Source: Pseudomonas laurylsulfatiphila (lineage in GTDB: Bacteria; Pseudomonadota; Gammaproteobacteria; Pseudomonadales; Pseudomonadaceae). From it: DNA of 64,000 bases. This document shows, piece by piece, positions 1-8,302 of this stretch. A model generated the notes under the pieces. That model did not search any database. It was not told the origin of the DNA and saw only the letters and a program-made list of their open reading frames with translations. A program made the translations under genes and the position numbers. Positions within the stretch are counted from its first letter, which is position 1, and each line of letters opens with the position of its first letter. Location: the NCBI RefSeq assembly GCF_002934665.1, contig NZ_NIRS01000003.1:434001-498000 (forward strand), given 5' to 3'.

Positions 1-121
1 AGAGGTTTCAGGTACAGCAGGGACTATCGCTTGCGGCCGGCTTCCGTCGCAATTTTTCATAAGTTCGGATCAGTTTTGCGAGTTTTGCTACCAAATGCGG
101 AGCGACAACTCCCGAGTGAAT

Positions 122-345
122 TTGGAAGGGGCAGAATGGGGTGCGCTACGGGGATATATAGGGATAATTAGGGTGTGATGGGGTGTTACGGGGATTATTA
201 GGGAAAATAGGGGGTTATCAGGGGGCGCTATCTCCAGGGTAACTACCGTTCCCGCGGATTAAATGGGGGGAAATGGGGTGTTTGAGAGGGGGATACAGGG
301 AGGCTAGGGGATTTATAGGGTGTTTAGGGGCGCTAAAGGGCGGTA
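122..345 (+). repeat. array of about 19 G-runs with ~10-nt period
   Basis: Runs of three to six G recur on the + strand, separated by short AT-rich spacers. They begin near 128, 138, 150, 161, 171, 180, 190, 201, 210 and 221, and again near 265, 275, 288, 298, 307, 318, 327 and 338. The spacing is close to one helical turn. No convincing ORF covers it. The stretch 1-121 in front of it shows no gene either. Function is unknown; possibilities are protein-phased or intrinsically curved DNA, a G-quadruplex-prone tract, or an element end. It lies just outside the IS66 element. Confidence 0.7.
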
Positions 346-460
346 CGTGGCGTAGATCTACCCCATTGCAACCAATGCTACGAAAAACCATGTTTTGTGG
401 ATGATTTTGGGACTATGCGCCGGAATATTCATAAACGCTCCACGACGCGACCTGATGTAA

Positions 461-1987
461 TTACACCGGTTGCCACCGATGTGGTAACAACGCCTCAATC
501 TCACTCGCTCGCTGCGCGGGCAGCCGCGTCAGAACATCCTTCAGATAGGCGTACGGATCATGTCCATTTAGCCGTGCTGACTGGATCAAGCTCATGATTG
601 CAGCCGCACGTTTGCCGCTGCGTAGTGACCCGGCGAACAGCCAGTTCGAGCGCCCAAGTGCCCATGGCCGGATTTGATTTTCACACCAATTATTGTCTAT
701 GGGCACGGCGCCATCCTCGAGATATCGGATCAACGCGACCCAGCGTTTGAGGCTGTAATCCAGGGCTTTGGCGATGGCCGACCCTTCGGGTACGAGTTCG
801 CGCTGGGCAATCATCCAGGCGTGTAGCGCCTCGATTATCGGAGCCGCTTTTTCCTGCCGTATTCGGTGCCGCATGTCCGGTTCTAGGTCTTTTACTTCAC
901 GCTCTATTTCGTAAAGTGCGGCGATGTAATGCAGCGCTTTTTCGGCGACTTGGCTCTTGTTGGTCGCGTGAAGGTCGAAGAACTTGCGGCGAGCATGGGC
1001 CATGCAGCCGATCTCCGTGACGCCCAGATCAAAGCTCGCCTTGTAACCGGCGAAGTCGTCGCAGACCAGCTTGCCGTGCCAGTTGTTCAGGAAGGTTCGG
1101 TCGTGTTCGCCGGCGCGGCTCGGGCTGAAGTCGTAAACGACTGCCGCCAAGTCGGCGAACTGGCTGGTTGCGTAGGCCCAAACGTAGGCTCGGTGGGTCT
1201 TCTTGGCGCCCGGCGTCAGCATCTGTACCGGCGTTTCATCGGCGTGGATCACGCCATGCTCGAGCACTGCTACGCGCAGCGCATCCACCAGTGGCTGTAG
1301 CTGCACGCCGCAGGCGCCAACCCATTGCGCCAAGGTCGAACGGGCGATCGCCAGACCAGCTCGGCCGAAAATTTTCTCTTGTCGATACAGCGGCAGATGG
1401 TCAGCAAACTTGGCCACCATAACGTGGGCCAGCAGGCCTGCCGTAGGGATGCCTTTGTCGATGACATGCGCCGGTACCGGTGCCTGGATCAACGTCTCGC
1501 ACTGCTCACAGGCCCATTTCCCACGGATATGGCGTTCGACGGTAAACACGCCGGGGGTGTAGTCGAGCTTTTCGCTGGCATCTTCACCGATGCGCTTGAG
1601 GGCGCAGCCGCATTGGCAATGGCTGTTGTCCGGTTCGTGGTGGATCAGCGTACGAGGAAACTGCGCTGGCAGCGGCGCACGCTTGGGTTGCTGACGCACT
1701 TTGGCCGCAGTCGGCGTTGATTGCAGTGCCTCAAGTTCAGCTTCGATAGCCGCGATGTCGGTGTCGATCAGGTCATCGAGCAAGCTAGCTTGAGCAGGAC
1801 TTAGTTGTTCGCTGCGCTTGGCAAACTTGAAGCGCTTGAGCAGCGCGATCTCATGGGTCAGTTTCTCGTTGACTGTTTTGTGATGGTGGATTTGTTTGTC
1901 CATCGTCTCGACGCGCTGCATCAACTGCGCGGCCAGAGCACGCAGTTGTTCAGGGTTCAGTTGGTCGAGATTCGGGGCGGAAGTCAT
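461..1987 (-). CDS. tnpC: IS66 family transposase TnpC
   Basis: 508-residue DDE transposase that catalyses movement of the IS66 element. Visible parts are an N-terminal leucine-rich coiled region (about residues 5-60), a Cys-containing zinc-finger segment with CQCGC and CEQCE (about 120-165), and a DDE core with Asp in HADETPVQ, Asp in LVCDDFAGY and Glu in the ENQIRPWALGRSNW segment near the C-terminus. Length is normal for the family and no frameshift is seen. It follows tnpB by 81 bases on the same strand and is probably translated from the same transcript. Confidence 0.95.
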   Translation of the reverse strand: MTSAPNLDQLNPEQLRALAAQLMQRVETMDKQIHHHKTVNEKLTHEIALLKRFKFAKRSEQLSPAQASLLDDLIDTDIAAIEAELEALQSTPTAAKVRQQPKRAPLPAQFPRTLIHHEPDNSHCQCGCALKRIGEDASEKLDYTPGVFTVERHIRGKWACEQCETLIQAPVPAHVIDKGIPTAGLLAHVMVAKFADHLPLYRQEKIFGRAGLAIARSTLAQWVGACGVQLQPLVDALRVAVLEHGVIHADETPVQMLTPGAKKTHRAYVWAYATSQFADLAAVVYDFSPSRAGEHDRTFLNNWHGKLVCDDFAGYKASFDLGVTEIGCMAHARRKFFDLHATNKSQVAEKALHYIAALYEIEREVKDLEPDMRHRIRQEKAAPIIEALHAWMIAQRELVPEGSAIAKALDYSLKRWVALIRYLEDGAVPIDNNWCENQIRPWALGRSNWLFAGSLRSGKRAAAIMSLIQSARLNGHDPYAYLKDVLTRLPAQRASEIEALLPHRWQPV

Positions 1988-2068
1988 GCCGCTGATTTTG
2001 CCAGAGCAGGCATTAGGCGACGATAGGTTGATCGGACAATTGTGCTGGCGAGCTGGCCATGACAGAAC

Positions 2069-2404
2069 TTAAAGCACAGTGATGACGCCGCCGGCACCGA
2101 CTCTTTGCCACGGTAATCCGAGTATCAGGGCCTGAAGTTGCTCGGCGTCTAATTCAAGCTCTGAACCGTGTCGGACACCCGGCCAGAAAAAGCGCCCCTG
2201 GTGCAATCGACGTGCTGCCAGCCAGATGCCGACGCCGTCATGCACCAGCACTTTCATCCGATTGGCGCGGCGGTTGGCGAAGAGATAAGCACAGTGCGGC
2301 TTCGCCGCACCGAACACGGCCACTACCCGTGCAAGCGCGGTGTCGGTGCCCGCGCGCATGTCCATCGGCTCGGTGGCGAGCCAGATGGAATCGATGCGGA
2401 TCAT
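2069..2404 (-). CDS. tnpB: IS66 accessory protein TnpB
   Basis: 111-residue IS66 Orf2-type protein needed for transposition together with TnpA and TnpC; its biochemical role is not settled. The family pattern is present: an IWLATEPMDMRAG-type N-terminus followed by a segment with LFANRRANRMKVLVHDG and GIWLAARRLHQGRF. The start at 2404 is chosen because its ATG overlaps the tnpA stop in an ATGA arrangement, implying translational coupling. An upstream in-frame start would only add ten residues that overlap tnpA. Confidence 0.93.
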   Translation of the reverse strand: MIRIDSIWLATEPMDMRAGTDTALARVVAVFGAAKPHCAYLFANRRANRMKVLVHDGVGIWLAARRLHQGRFFWPGVRHGSELELDAEQLQALILGLPWQRVGAGGVITVL

Positions 2405-2724
2405 CAGATTAATCCCCGGACGAATCGGGCACATCCCTCGGGATCGTTGACGGGCCAGTTCACCACGAGGCTCCCATGCTCGCTTGGCACGTCGATTCTG
2501 ATCGATGGCTCGGGACGATCATGAACGCAGGGTTCTAGTTTCAAAGGGATAAAAGCGGGCAGGTTTTTACTGTCCGCGTCGCGATAAAGCGGAATCCATT
2601 TACGCACGAGATTGGCATTGATCCCGTGGCTCAGCGCGACGCTTGCGATGGACGCACCAGCGTGCAGACATTCCTGAACGACTTGGGCTTTGAAAGGTTT
2701 GGGGTAAGAGTGTCGTTGGCGCAT
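2404..2724 (-). CDS. tnpA: IS66 OrfA-like protein TnpA
   Basis: 106-residue helix-turn-helix protein, the first gene of the IS66 cassette. The N-terminal part (about residues 5-50) has the transposase-8-like HTH pattern: a basic start, then SIASVALSHGINANLVRKW. It would bind element DNA. The start MRQRHSYPKPFKAQ at 2724 fits homologues; an in-frame ATG at 2760 would add 12 residues. Its stop overlaps the tnpB start (ATGA). Confidence 0.88.
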   Translation of the reverse strand: MRQRHSYPKPFKAQVVQECLHAGASIASVALSHGINANLVRKWIPLYRDADSKNLPAFIPLKLEPCVHDRPEPSIRIDVPSEHGSLVVNWPVNDPEGCARFVRGLI

Positions 2725-2977
2725 GGCGATCCGCTTAATAAGGCTAAAAATGGTGTCCACTTAAATAGGTGTCCACCATCGCCCTAAGCGTTGGGATCAG
2801 AAAGGTGTGTTGGCCGGACGCTTACGATTGATCGTACGGCTGTGTGAGGCTTCTGCTCGTTGGAGCTTCTTATGTCCACTCTACGTTGGGGTCAGGCCCG
2901 CCAAAGTCCAAACGTAGGGGTAATGGATATGCCTGAACACAACCTTCTCGTCACTCTCCGAACCAAGGAGGTCGGCC

Positions 2978-3511
2978 ATGTCTGATCTCTTTTCTGTAAC
3001 AGTCTTCATCCGCCACAATCTCCCTCTCCATGCTCTCCTCCTGGAAAACCAACCGTGGTTCTGCGCCCGCGATATCGGCCGTTTGATGGGTTTCCATCTG
3101 AGTGAGCGCATGGTCAACAAACTGGACAAAGACCAACACCGCCCGTTGTGGATTGAGTATTACCGGCAACCGGAAAAACAGCTGATGCTCAGTGAGTCCG
3201 GTGTCTATGCGCTGCTGGTCTATCACTACGCACCAGAAAATCGCTTGCTGCGAGAGTGGATCACCCATCAAGTGGTGCCGGCCTTACGTGATGCGGAGCA
3301 GCCGGACAATTCGGATCGGCCGATGCTGAGTTTGTTGGATTGGCCAGAAATGTCGCTGAGCCTGCTGCATTGGCAAGATGAAGGTTGGATTCGGCTGCGG
3401 GACATGCCTTACCTGTTGCTCGATCACACGCCGCAGAGGGCGCCGGGGGTTAATCCTTGGTGGCGTAAGGTTGCGCGGGTGTTTAAGTCGTCGAAGCACT
3501 CGATGGGTTAG
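2978..3511 (+). CDS. BRO-N domain protein, phage antirepressor-like
   Basis: 177 residues. The first ~105 match the BRO-N / antirepressor pattern: WFCARDIGRLMGF, then a basic stretch, then LSESGVYALLVYHYAPENRLLREWITHQVVPALR. Proteins with this domain are DNA-binding and common in phages and prophage remnants, where they can act as antirepressors. The C-terminal ~70 residues are not recognised and carry no clear KilA-C domain. A perfect AAGGAGG lies six bases before the ATG. It lies between an IS66 copy and an HNH gene with no other phage genes nearby, so it is either a remnant or a free-standing accessory regulator. Confidence 0.8.
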   Translation: MSDLFSVTVFIRHNLPLHALLLENQPWFCARDIGRLMGFHLSERMVNKLDKDQHRPLWIEYYRQPEKQLMLSESGVYALLVYHYAPENRLLREWITHQVVPALRDAEQPDNSDRPMLSLLDWPEMSLSLLHWQDEGWIRLRDMPYLLLDHTPQRAPGVNPWWRKVARVFKSSKHSMG

Positions 3512-3599
3512 GTTCCTAGCATGTAGGACCACCTGCAAGAATCTTCTCTTCTTTGTGTAGGAATTTTCGTAGACAGTCGTAGTGGCCACTCAGTATCGT

Positions 3600-3620
3600 C
3601 CGAGGGTATTTAACCCTCGG
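3600..3620 (+). promoter_or_regulatory. hairpin/palindrome just before HNH gene start
   Basis: CCGAGGG (3600-3606) and CCCTCGG (3614-3620) form a perfect 7-bp stem with a 7-nt loop, ending seven bases before the ATG at 3628. It occupies the place where a ribosome binding site is expected, and no other good Shine-Dalgarno is present. It could be an operator for autoregulation or an RNA hairpin limiting translation. Confidence 0.5.
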
Positions 3621-3627
3621 CGATTGT

Positions 3628-4341
3628 ATGGATACGGAAAAGAGCAACGGCGATTGGAGTGAGGCAGAGATCCAGGCTGCGGTGGATGCCTATCTCAGCA
3701 TGCTGTCTCGCGAGCAGAACGGTCAGGCGATCAACAAGGCTCATGAAAATCGCGTCCTGCGCGAGGGTGCTTTGGCGGGTCGGACCAAAGGTTCTGTTGA
3801 GTTTCGGATGCAGAACATTTCTACCGTGTTGGTTGAACTCGGGCGTGATCGCATTGAGGGCTACAAACCCGCCAAAAATGTCGGCGCCAATGTTGCGAAG
3901 AGCATTCGTGAAGCACTCCATGCTCCAGGTCCAGTAACCCCCGAAGACTTTGTCCCGACAGCGGACGAAACGACGCTCGAGCAGCGAGCTGCAAAGCTTG
4001 AGCGACAACCGATCAAAGTCGAGCCGAAGGGGATTGAGAAACCAGAGCAAACTCAGTCCAACGGAAAGTCGTATGTTCGTGATCCTGAAGTGAGAGCGTG
4101 GGTGCGCCAACAGGCTGAAGGTAAATGCGAAGGCTGTGGCAACCCTGCTCCGTTTGAAAAGTCGGGCAGGCCGTTTCTTGAGGTTCACCACGTTAAGCAT
4201 TTGGCACAGGAAGGCTCAGACCGTCCGAGCAATGCTGTAGCGCTGTGCCCGAACTGTCATCGACGTTGTCACCATTCGAGTGATCGGGATGAATTCACCG
4301 CTTCGCTTTATACAAAGGTGAAACGGCTGAAACCCGAATAA
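3628..4341 (+). CDS. HNH endonuclease, McrA-like
   Basis: 237 residues. The C-terminal HNH domain (about 150-225) is intact: CEGCG, then the catalytic segment LEVHHVKHLAQEGSD, then CPNCHRRCHH, so both zinc Cys pairs and the HH motif are present. The N-terminal ~110 residues (EIQAAVDAYLSML, then RTKGSVEFRMQNISTVL, GYKPAKNVG) form a conserved region that often precedes HNH nucleases of the McrA type. Such proteins can be restriction enzymes against modified or foreign DNA; that role is inferred here. There is no methyltransferase beside it. A hairpin replaces a normal ribosome binding site. Confidence 0.85.
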   Translation: MDTEKSNGDWSEAEIQAAVDAYLSMLSREQNGQAINKAHENRVLREGALAGRTKGSVEFRMQNISTVLVELGRDRIEGYKPAKNVGANVAKSIREALHAPGPVTPEDFVPTADETTLEQRAAKLERQPIKVEPKGIEKPEQTQSNGKSYVRDPEVRAWVRQQAEGKCEGCGNPAPFEKSGRPFLEVHHVKHLAQEGSDRPSNAVALCPNCHRRCHHSSDRDEFTASLYTKVKRLKPE

Positions 4342-4358
4342 CCGAGCAAAACAGAACC

Positions 4359-4558
4359 CGTGGCGAGGGGGCTTGCCCCCGCTCGGCTGCGCAGCAGTCG
4401 TCAATTCGCAGAATTCGGTTTGTCTGATACTCCGCGAGTTACGGATTTTAGGGCTGCTTCGCAGCCCAACGGGGGCAAGCCCCCTCGCCACAAGGTGGGT
4501 GGCTGGCTTGGTTGTTGTGTTGATCTTGCGAATCGCGAGCAAGCTCGCTCCCACAGGG
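4359..4558. repeat. long inverted repeat pair plus a single REP
   Basis: TGGCGAGGGGGCTTGCCCCC at 4361-4380 is mirrored by GGGGGCAAGCCCCCTCGCCA near 4471-4490, with inner arms GCTGCGCAGCAG and GCTGCTTCGCAGC. The same family recurs at 39542-39673. A second repeat type, the CGCGAGCAAGCTCGCTCCCAC REP, follows at about 4534-4554. These sit between convergent genes (HNH and the phosphoesterase-caspase), where they probably also end transcription. Confidence 0.8.
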
Positions 4559-4647
4559 GTTCGGCGGCTGGCTTGGGAACGTCGGTGTTATCAGGGCCGC
4601 TGGATTTTCCTGCGACCCTTTTCTTTGCCCGCGATACCGCTAAAGCA

Positions 4648-7600
4648 TCATTTCCCCAACCCACTAATCCGCCACGGGCAAACTGCCGCCCTCACCCCGC
4701 TCGGTCCAACTATCTCCGGGGTCTGCCCCTGCGACCTGGCACTCAACACACTCCCCACCCGCTCAATCAACCGATCAAACCCCAACGTCGCATCCTCCTG
4801 ATGCAATTTGCGCAGTTGCTCAACCAGGGCGTAGGTGAAGGCGCCGTAGTGGTTGGAGCCCACCACATACTCGCTGGCTTTTTCGTTTTCCCGCGCGGCA
4901 TAGAGCATCAGTGGCATATAGGGTCCATGGTGACCATAGAGTTTGCCCTGGCGCAGCAGTTGGGCTTTTTTCTCGGGGCGCAGGCCCGTGGCGGCGCCTT
5001 GGGTGGTGCGGGTGCGGGTGAGGCCGCGGGTTTTGTTGTCTTGTTCGCTGAAGTCGCGGCGGTCGGTGTCGACGGCGTAGACGCGGCGGTCCCAGTCGCC
5101 GGCGTAGGGGTCCCAGCGCAGCATGCGGTGGCGGATGTCGCTGGGTGGGGTGATGCCGCGCACGCGGCCGTTGCCGCGGGTCATGCCGCCGGCGTAGCAG
5201 CAGTCGAACATGACGGTGAGTTTCGCGCCGTGGCCGTCCGGGTCGAATGGCAAGTGGCTGTAGAACTGGCGGAACAGTTTGTCGGTGAAGTGGGTGCTTT
5301 CGTCGTCCCAGTCGAAGTCGTGGAGCACCAGGGTTTCGTCCATGCAGTCGGCTTCGCCGCTGCTGCTGTAGACCGGCAGTTGGGTGCCGTGGCCGGAGTA
5401 GAACAACACGCGCTCGTCGCCGGCGCGGGCGCCTTCCACCAGCCATTCGAGGCGTTCGACGAAGTTGGCCCGGGTGGCTCGGGCGTCGTGCAGCAAGCGG
5501 ATGTCGCCGGCGTCGTAACCGCTTTCCTGGAGCATGCGGCTGATCAGGTAGGTGTCGTTGATGCAGCCGTCGAGGCGTGCGCTCGGGTCGAGGTAATCGT
5601 TGATGCCGACCACCAGGGCGCGACGTTTACGTTGGCCGCTGCGCGACAGGAACGCCGGCACTTCCAGTGCGCGTGCGGCCACCACATCGCGGGCCAGTTG
5701 TGGCCACAGGCCGGTCTGGCTGGTGGCTGACGACAAGTAGGCCTGGGCGGCGTGATTGAGGTCGAGCAGGTCATCACGCAGTGGCACACTGAACTCGGTT
5801 TGCAGGTCGACCCGCGCCGAATCCGGTGAGGTGATCGGCCGGCTCAGCAAGCCGTCGTTGGGGTTGTAGAGGTGGAACCAGCGGCGGATACCTCGGCCGT
5901 TTTCGCTCAGGCGCAGGACCCGCCCGCCCCACACTTCGCGCATCACCAGCGGCAGTGCGATCGGTGAACCGAAGCTGACGAACACGCGGCCGTCGATGCG
6001 CTTGAGCGCCGAACCTTTTTTCACCACGGACCGGCGCAGGGCGTCGTAGCCGATCAGGCTGCCCAGGACTTGGGCGAAGATGATCTGCGGATTGAATGCC
6101 TCGATCTTTGCCAGCAGATGTTGAGTCAACGCCGTGCGCAAATCGGCGTCTTCGATCCATTGCACGATGGCGCCCACCGTGGTGCGCAACATCTGATTGA
6201 CCGGCAGGCCCCAACTGCCGAAATTCTCGTCGGCCTTGCCGCTTGCGTCGGCCCTCAGCATCGCCAGGCCTCGGGTGATCTGGGCGAAGTCCGGCCCTTC
6301 CTTGAGTTGGTCATCGAAAGACAGAAATTCGATGTCCTGGTCATCAATGAGCCGACCGTTCTGCGCCAGTTGATTGCGGATCAATGTGCGCCATTGCTCC
6401 TGCCAGTTCGCATCGATGCCACCCTGCCCGCCCGTTGCCCGGCTGAACCCCACACCGGGCAGGCACAGGATGCGCAGCCGCGTGGGCGCGACTTCCAACC
6501 CTGGTTCTGCCAAGGTTTTACTGGCAGGCGCCGCAACTGGTGGAACCGCTTGCCCTTGGGCGGTAACCATCAAATCCTGCAAGCGCCGCAGTTTCGCCTC
6601 CAGGCTGTCGGCACTGGGCGCGGCGGGTGTCAGCGCGGCCTGAGCCGGATCAGCCAAGGCTCGGCTGCGGTTGCCGAGAAAGCCACTGACCCATTGGGCA
6701 CTGCTCTTCCAGATCTGCTCTGGATCAAGGCCGTCGAGGTAACCAGTGACGCTGTCCACCACCTGCCGACTTTGGGTCGCCAGTTCGGACTCGATCAATG
6801 GCAACCCGGCACGACTTGGCACCACGGTGGCCGCCAATGTCGGCGCAGCCGTTACGCCCGGTGCAGCGCGCCAGATGGGCGCATTGCCGAAGTGCTGCGC
6901 CGCGATCACCCGTGGGCCGAGGGCACTGCGTGGCAATTTGAAGTGGTCGCATAGAAACGCCAGCAGGCTGGTGTGATCGTAATGCTGCGCCTGGACGTTG
7001 CCCGTCCAGGGAATCAAGCCGGGCTTGAGCCACGGCGAAGCCAGGATCGCCGGAACACGAACGCCGAGGCGGGTGAAGGGATTTTTCCAGGGCACATCGA
7101 CCGTTGAACCTGTCGCCACGCAAGTCGGCGGCACCACGTGATCATGGAAACCGCCGTGTTCGTCGTACAGCAGCACGAACAGGGTTTTATTCCAGACCGC
7201 GGCATTGGCCGACAAGGCGTTGAACACCTCACCGACAAACTGATCGCCAAAGCGCAGGTCCTCCGGTGGATGATGGGACACGTTTGGCCCGAGTTTACCG
7301 TTGAGCAGGCCATAGCTCGGCTCGATCCAGGACAGTTCGGGGAGTGTGTCAGCGGCAACGTCCGACTTGAAGGCCTCGATGCTCAGGTGCTGCAAACCGC
7401 CCTTGACCAGCGCCGCCAGCGGAACCGCACCGTCGGAGTAAATGCGCGCGTCGTGGCCGTTGCTGCGCAACAGCGAAAAAATACTCTCGCCGCCGAACTG
7501 TGCGATCAGGCTTTTGATGCCGGCCAGCACCGTGCCGGTCGAGGGCATCAGCAAGTGGCCATTGCAATTGCCAAGCATGGCAAAAAAACGGTTCGGCCAG

Positions 7601-8151
7601 GTCGGGCCTGGCACCGAGGAAAACCAGCGATCACACACGGTGAAATTGCGCGCCAATCCGTGGATGGCCGGTAGCGTATCGTCGGCCGGCTTAGCGCCGA
7701 ACGGGATGTAGTTCATCGCACGTTGGGCCATGGATTGCGACCAGGTTTTGTACACCTTCAAGTCCTTGCGGGCCTTGTCGTAGGCGTCCTGGGCAAAACC
7801 ATCGAGTTTGGGATTGGCCGGGCTGGTCTTGAAGGAGACGCCCAGCTGTGTCTCTACGTTGACGAACTCGTGGCCAAGGTCGAAACCCTCACTGTTGCTC
7901 GGTGGTAGCGCCGGAGGCAGAGGGGGCGGCGGCGCCCACAGGTTGTAGTTTTCCGGGAACTCCGACGCCTGGGTGATCACCGTCGAATTGCCATTGGCCA
8001 GCTTCAGCGGATTGGTGCTGGGCGCGTTGCGGTTGATACCGTCACACGCAGGGTTGATACGGGTGTAATCCCCCAGCAAATGATCGAATGATCGGTTTTC
8101 CATCATCAACACGACAACGTGCTCAATTCCGTCGGGCCAGTTGTTCGGCAT
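4648..8151 (-). CDS. phosphoesterase (PLC/acid phosphatase-like) fused to a caspase-like protease
   Basis: 1167 residues in one uninterrupted frame. Residues ~8-440 are a PF04185-type phosphoesterase with its motifs intact: E18-N-R-S-F-D, the FSSVPGPTWPNR segment, and D330-E-H-G-G-F-H-D-H338. That family cleaves phospholipids or phosphate monoesters. Residues ~555-810 look like an alpha/beta-hydrolase, but the nucleophile elbow reads AQVLGS instead of GHSLGS, so it lacks the Ser. Residues ~838-1160 are a caspase/metacaspase-type C14 domain: ALVVGINDYLD, His921 in FYSGHG and Cys985 in DCCYAGG. No signal peptide is visible. AAGGAG seven bases upstream fixes the start at 8151; an ATG 19 codons earlier has no such site. 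The gene stands alone in an accessory region. A toxic lipase activated by its own protease is possible but unproven. Confidence 0.88.
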   Translation of the reverse strand: MPNNWPDGIEHVVVLMMENRSFDHLLGDYTRINPACDGINRNAPSTNPLKLANGNSTVITQASEFPENYNLWAPPPPLPPALPPSNSEGFDLGHEFVNVETQLGVSFKTSPANPKLDGFAQDAYDKARKDLKVYKTWSQSMAQRAMNYIPFGAKPADDTLPAIHGLARNFTVCDRWFSSVPGPTWPNRFFAMLGNCNGHLLMPSTGTVLAGIKSLIAQFGGESIFSLLRSNGHDARIYSDGAVPLAALVKGGLQHLSIEAFKSDVAADTLPELSWIEPSYGLLNGKLGPNVSHHPPEDLRFGDQFVGEVFNALSANAAVWNKTLFVLLYDEHGGFHDHVVPPTCVATGSTVDVPWKNPFTRLGVRVPAILASPWLKPGLIPWTGNVQAQHYDHTSLLAFLCDHFKLPRSALGPRVIAAQHFGNAPIWRAAPGVTAAPTLAATVVPSRAGLPLIESELATQSRQVVDSVTGYLDGLDPEQIWKSSAQWVSGFLGNRSRALADPAQAALTPAAPSADSLEAKLRRLQDLMVTAQGQAVPPVAAPASKTLAEPGLEVAPTRLRILCLPGVGFSRATGGQGGIDANWQEQWRTLIRNQLAQNGRLIDDQDIEFLSFDDQLKEGPDFAQITRGLAMLRADASGKADENFGSWGLPVNQMLRTTVGAIVQWIEDADLRTALTQHLLAKIEAFNPQIIFAQVLGSLIGYDALRRSVVKKGSALKRIDGRVFVSFGSPIALPLVMREVWGGRVLRLSENGRGIRRWFHLYNPNDGLLSRPITSPDSARVDLQTEFSVPLRDDLLDLNHAAQAYLSSATSQTGLWPQLARDVVAARALEVPAFLSRSGQRKRRALVVGINDYLDPSARLDGCINDTYLISRMLQESGYDAGDIRLLHDARATRANFVERLEWLVEGARAGDERVLFYSGHGTQLPVYSSSGEADCMDETLVLHDFDWDDESTHFTDKLFRQFYSHLPFDPDGHGAKLTVMFDCCYAGGMTRGNGRVRGITPPSDIRHRMLRWDPYAGDWDRRVYAVDTDRRDFSEQDNKTRGLTRTRTTQGAATGLRPEKKAQLLRQGKLYGHHGPYMPLMLYAARENEKASEYVVGSNHYGAFTYALVEQLRKLHQEDATLGFDRLIERVGSVLSARSQGQTPEIVGPSGVRAAVCPWRISGLGK

Positions 8152-8302
8152 GGTGCGCTCCTTGATGTGAAGTCTCGATTTCGACCTCTCGGGTTTCACC
8201 GCAATCAAGGCTTGGATGGCTGGACAATATGAGGCATGCGGCGATTCGATCTGCCAGACAACGCTAGTCAGGCGATGGGGGCTTGTCCAATGGCGGGAGC
8301 AC

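Larger units (their letters stand above)
431..2825 (-). mobile_element. IS66-family insertion sequence (approximate limits)
   Basis: Three minus-strand genes in the order tnpA, tnpB, tnpC make up the standard IS66 set. The end near tnpA reads, from 2825 leftward on the minus strand, GTAAGCGTCCGGCC, which resembles the GTAAGCG-type tip of IS66 family elements. The other end is less clear; ATAAACGCTCC at 431-441 is the best partial inverted match. No 8-bp target duplication is visible beside these tips, so the left boundary is a guess. All three ORFs are open, so the copy may still be active. Confidence 0.7.

Noticed and set aside
431..441. Firm left inverted repeat of the IS66 element with target duplication
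   Set aside because: Match to the right tip is only partial and no 8-bp direct repeat is found at the flanks, so the limits are given as approximate.
397..597. 66-codon + strand ORF at the IS66 left end
   Set aside because: Overlaps tnpC in antisense and has no ribosome binding site.
4360..5730. 456-codon + strand ORF over the end of the phosphoesterase-caspase gene
   Set aside because: It starts inside a repeat and then runs antisense to the caspase domain; Ala/Val/Gly-rich low-complexity translation.
5900..6480. Middle region of the phosphoesterase-caspase protein as an active lipase
   Set aside because: The nucleophile elbow lacks Ser (AQVLGS), so a working Ser hydrolase is not supported.
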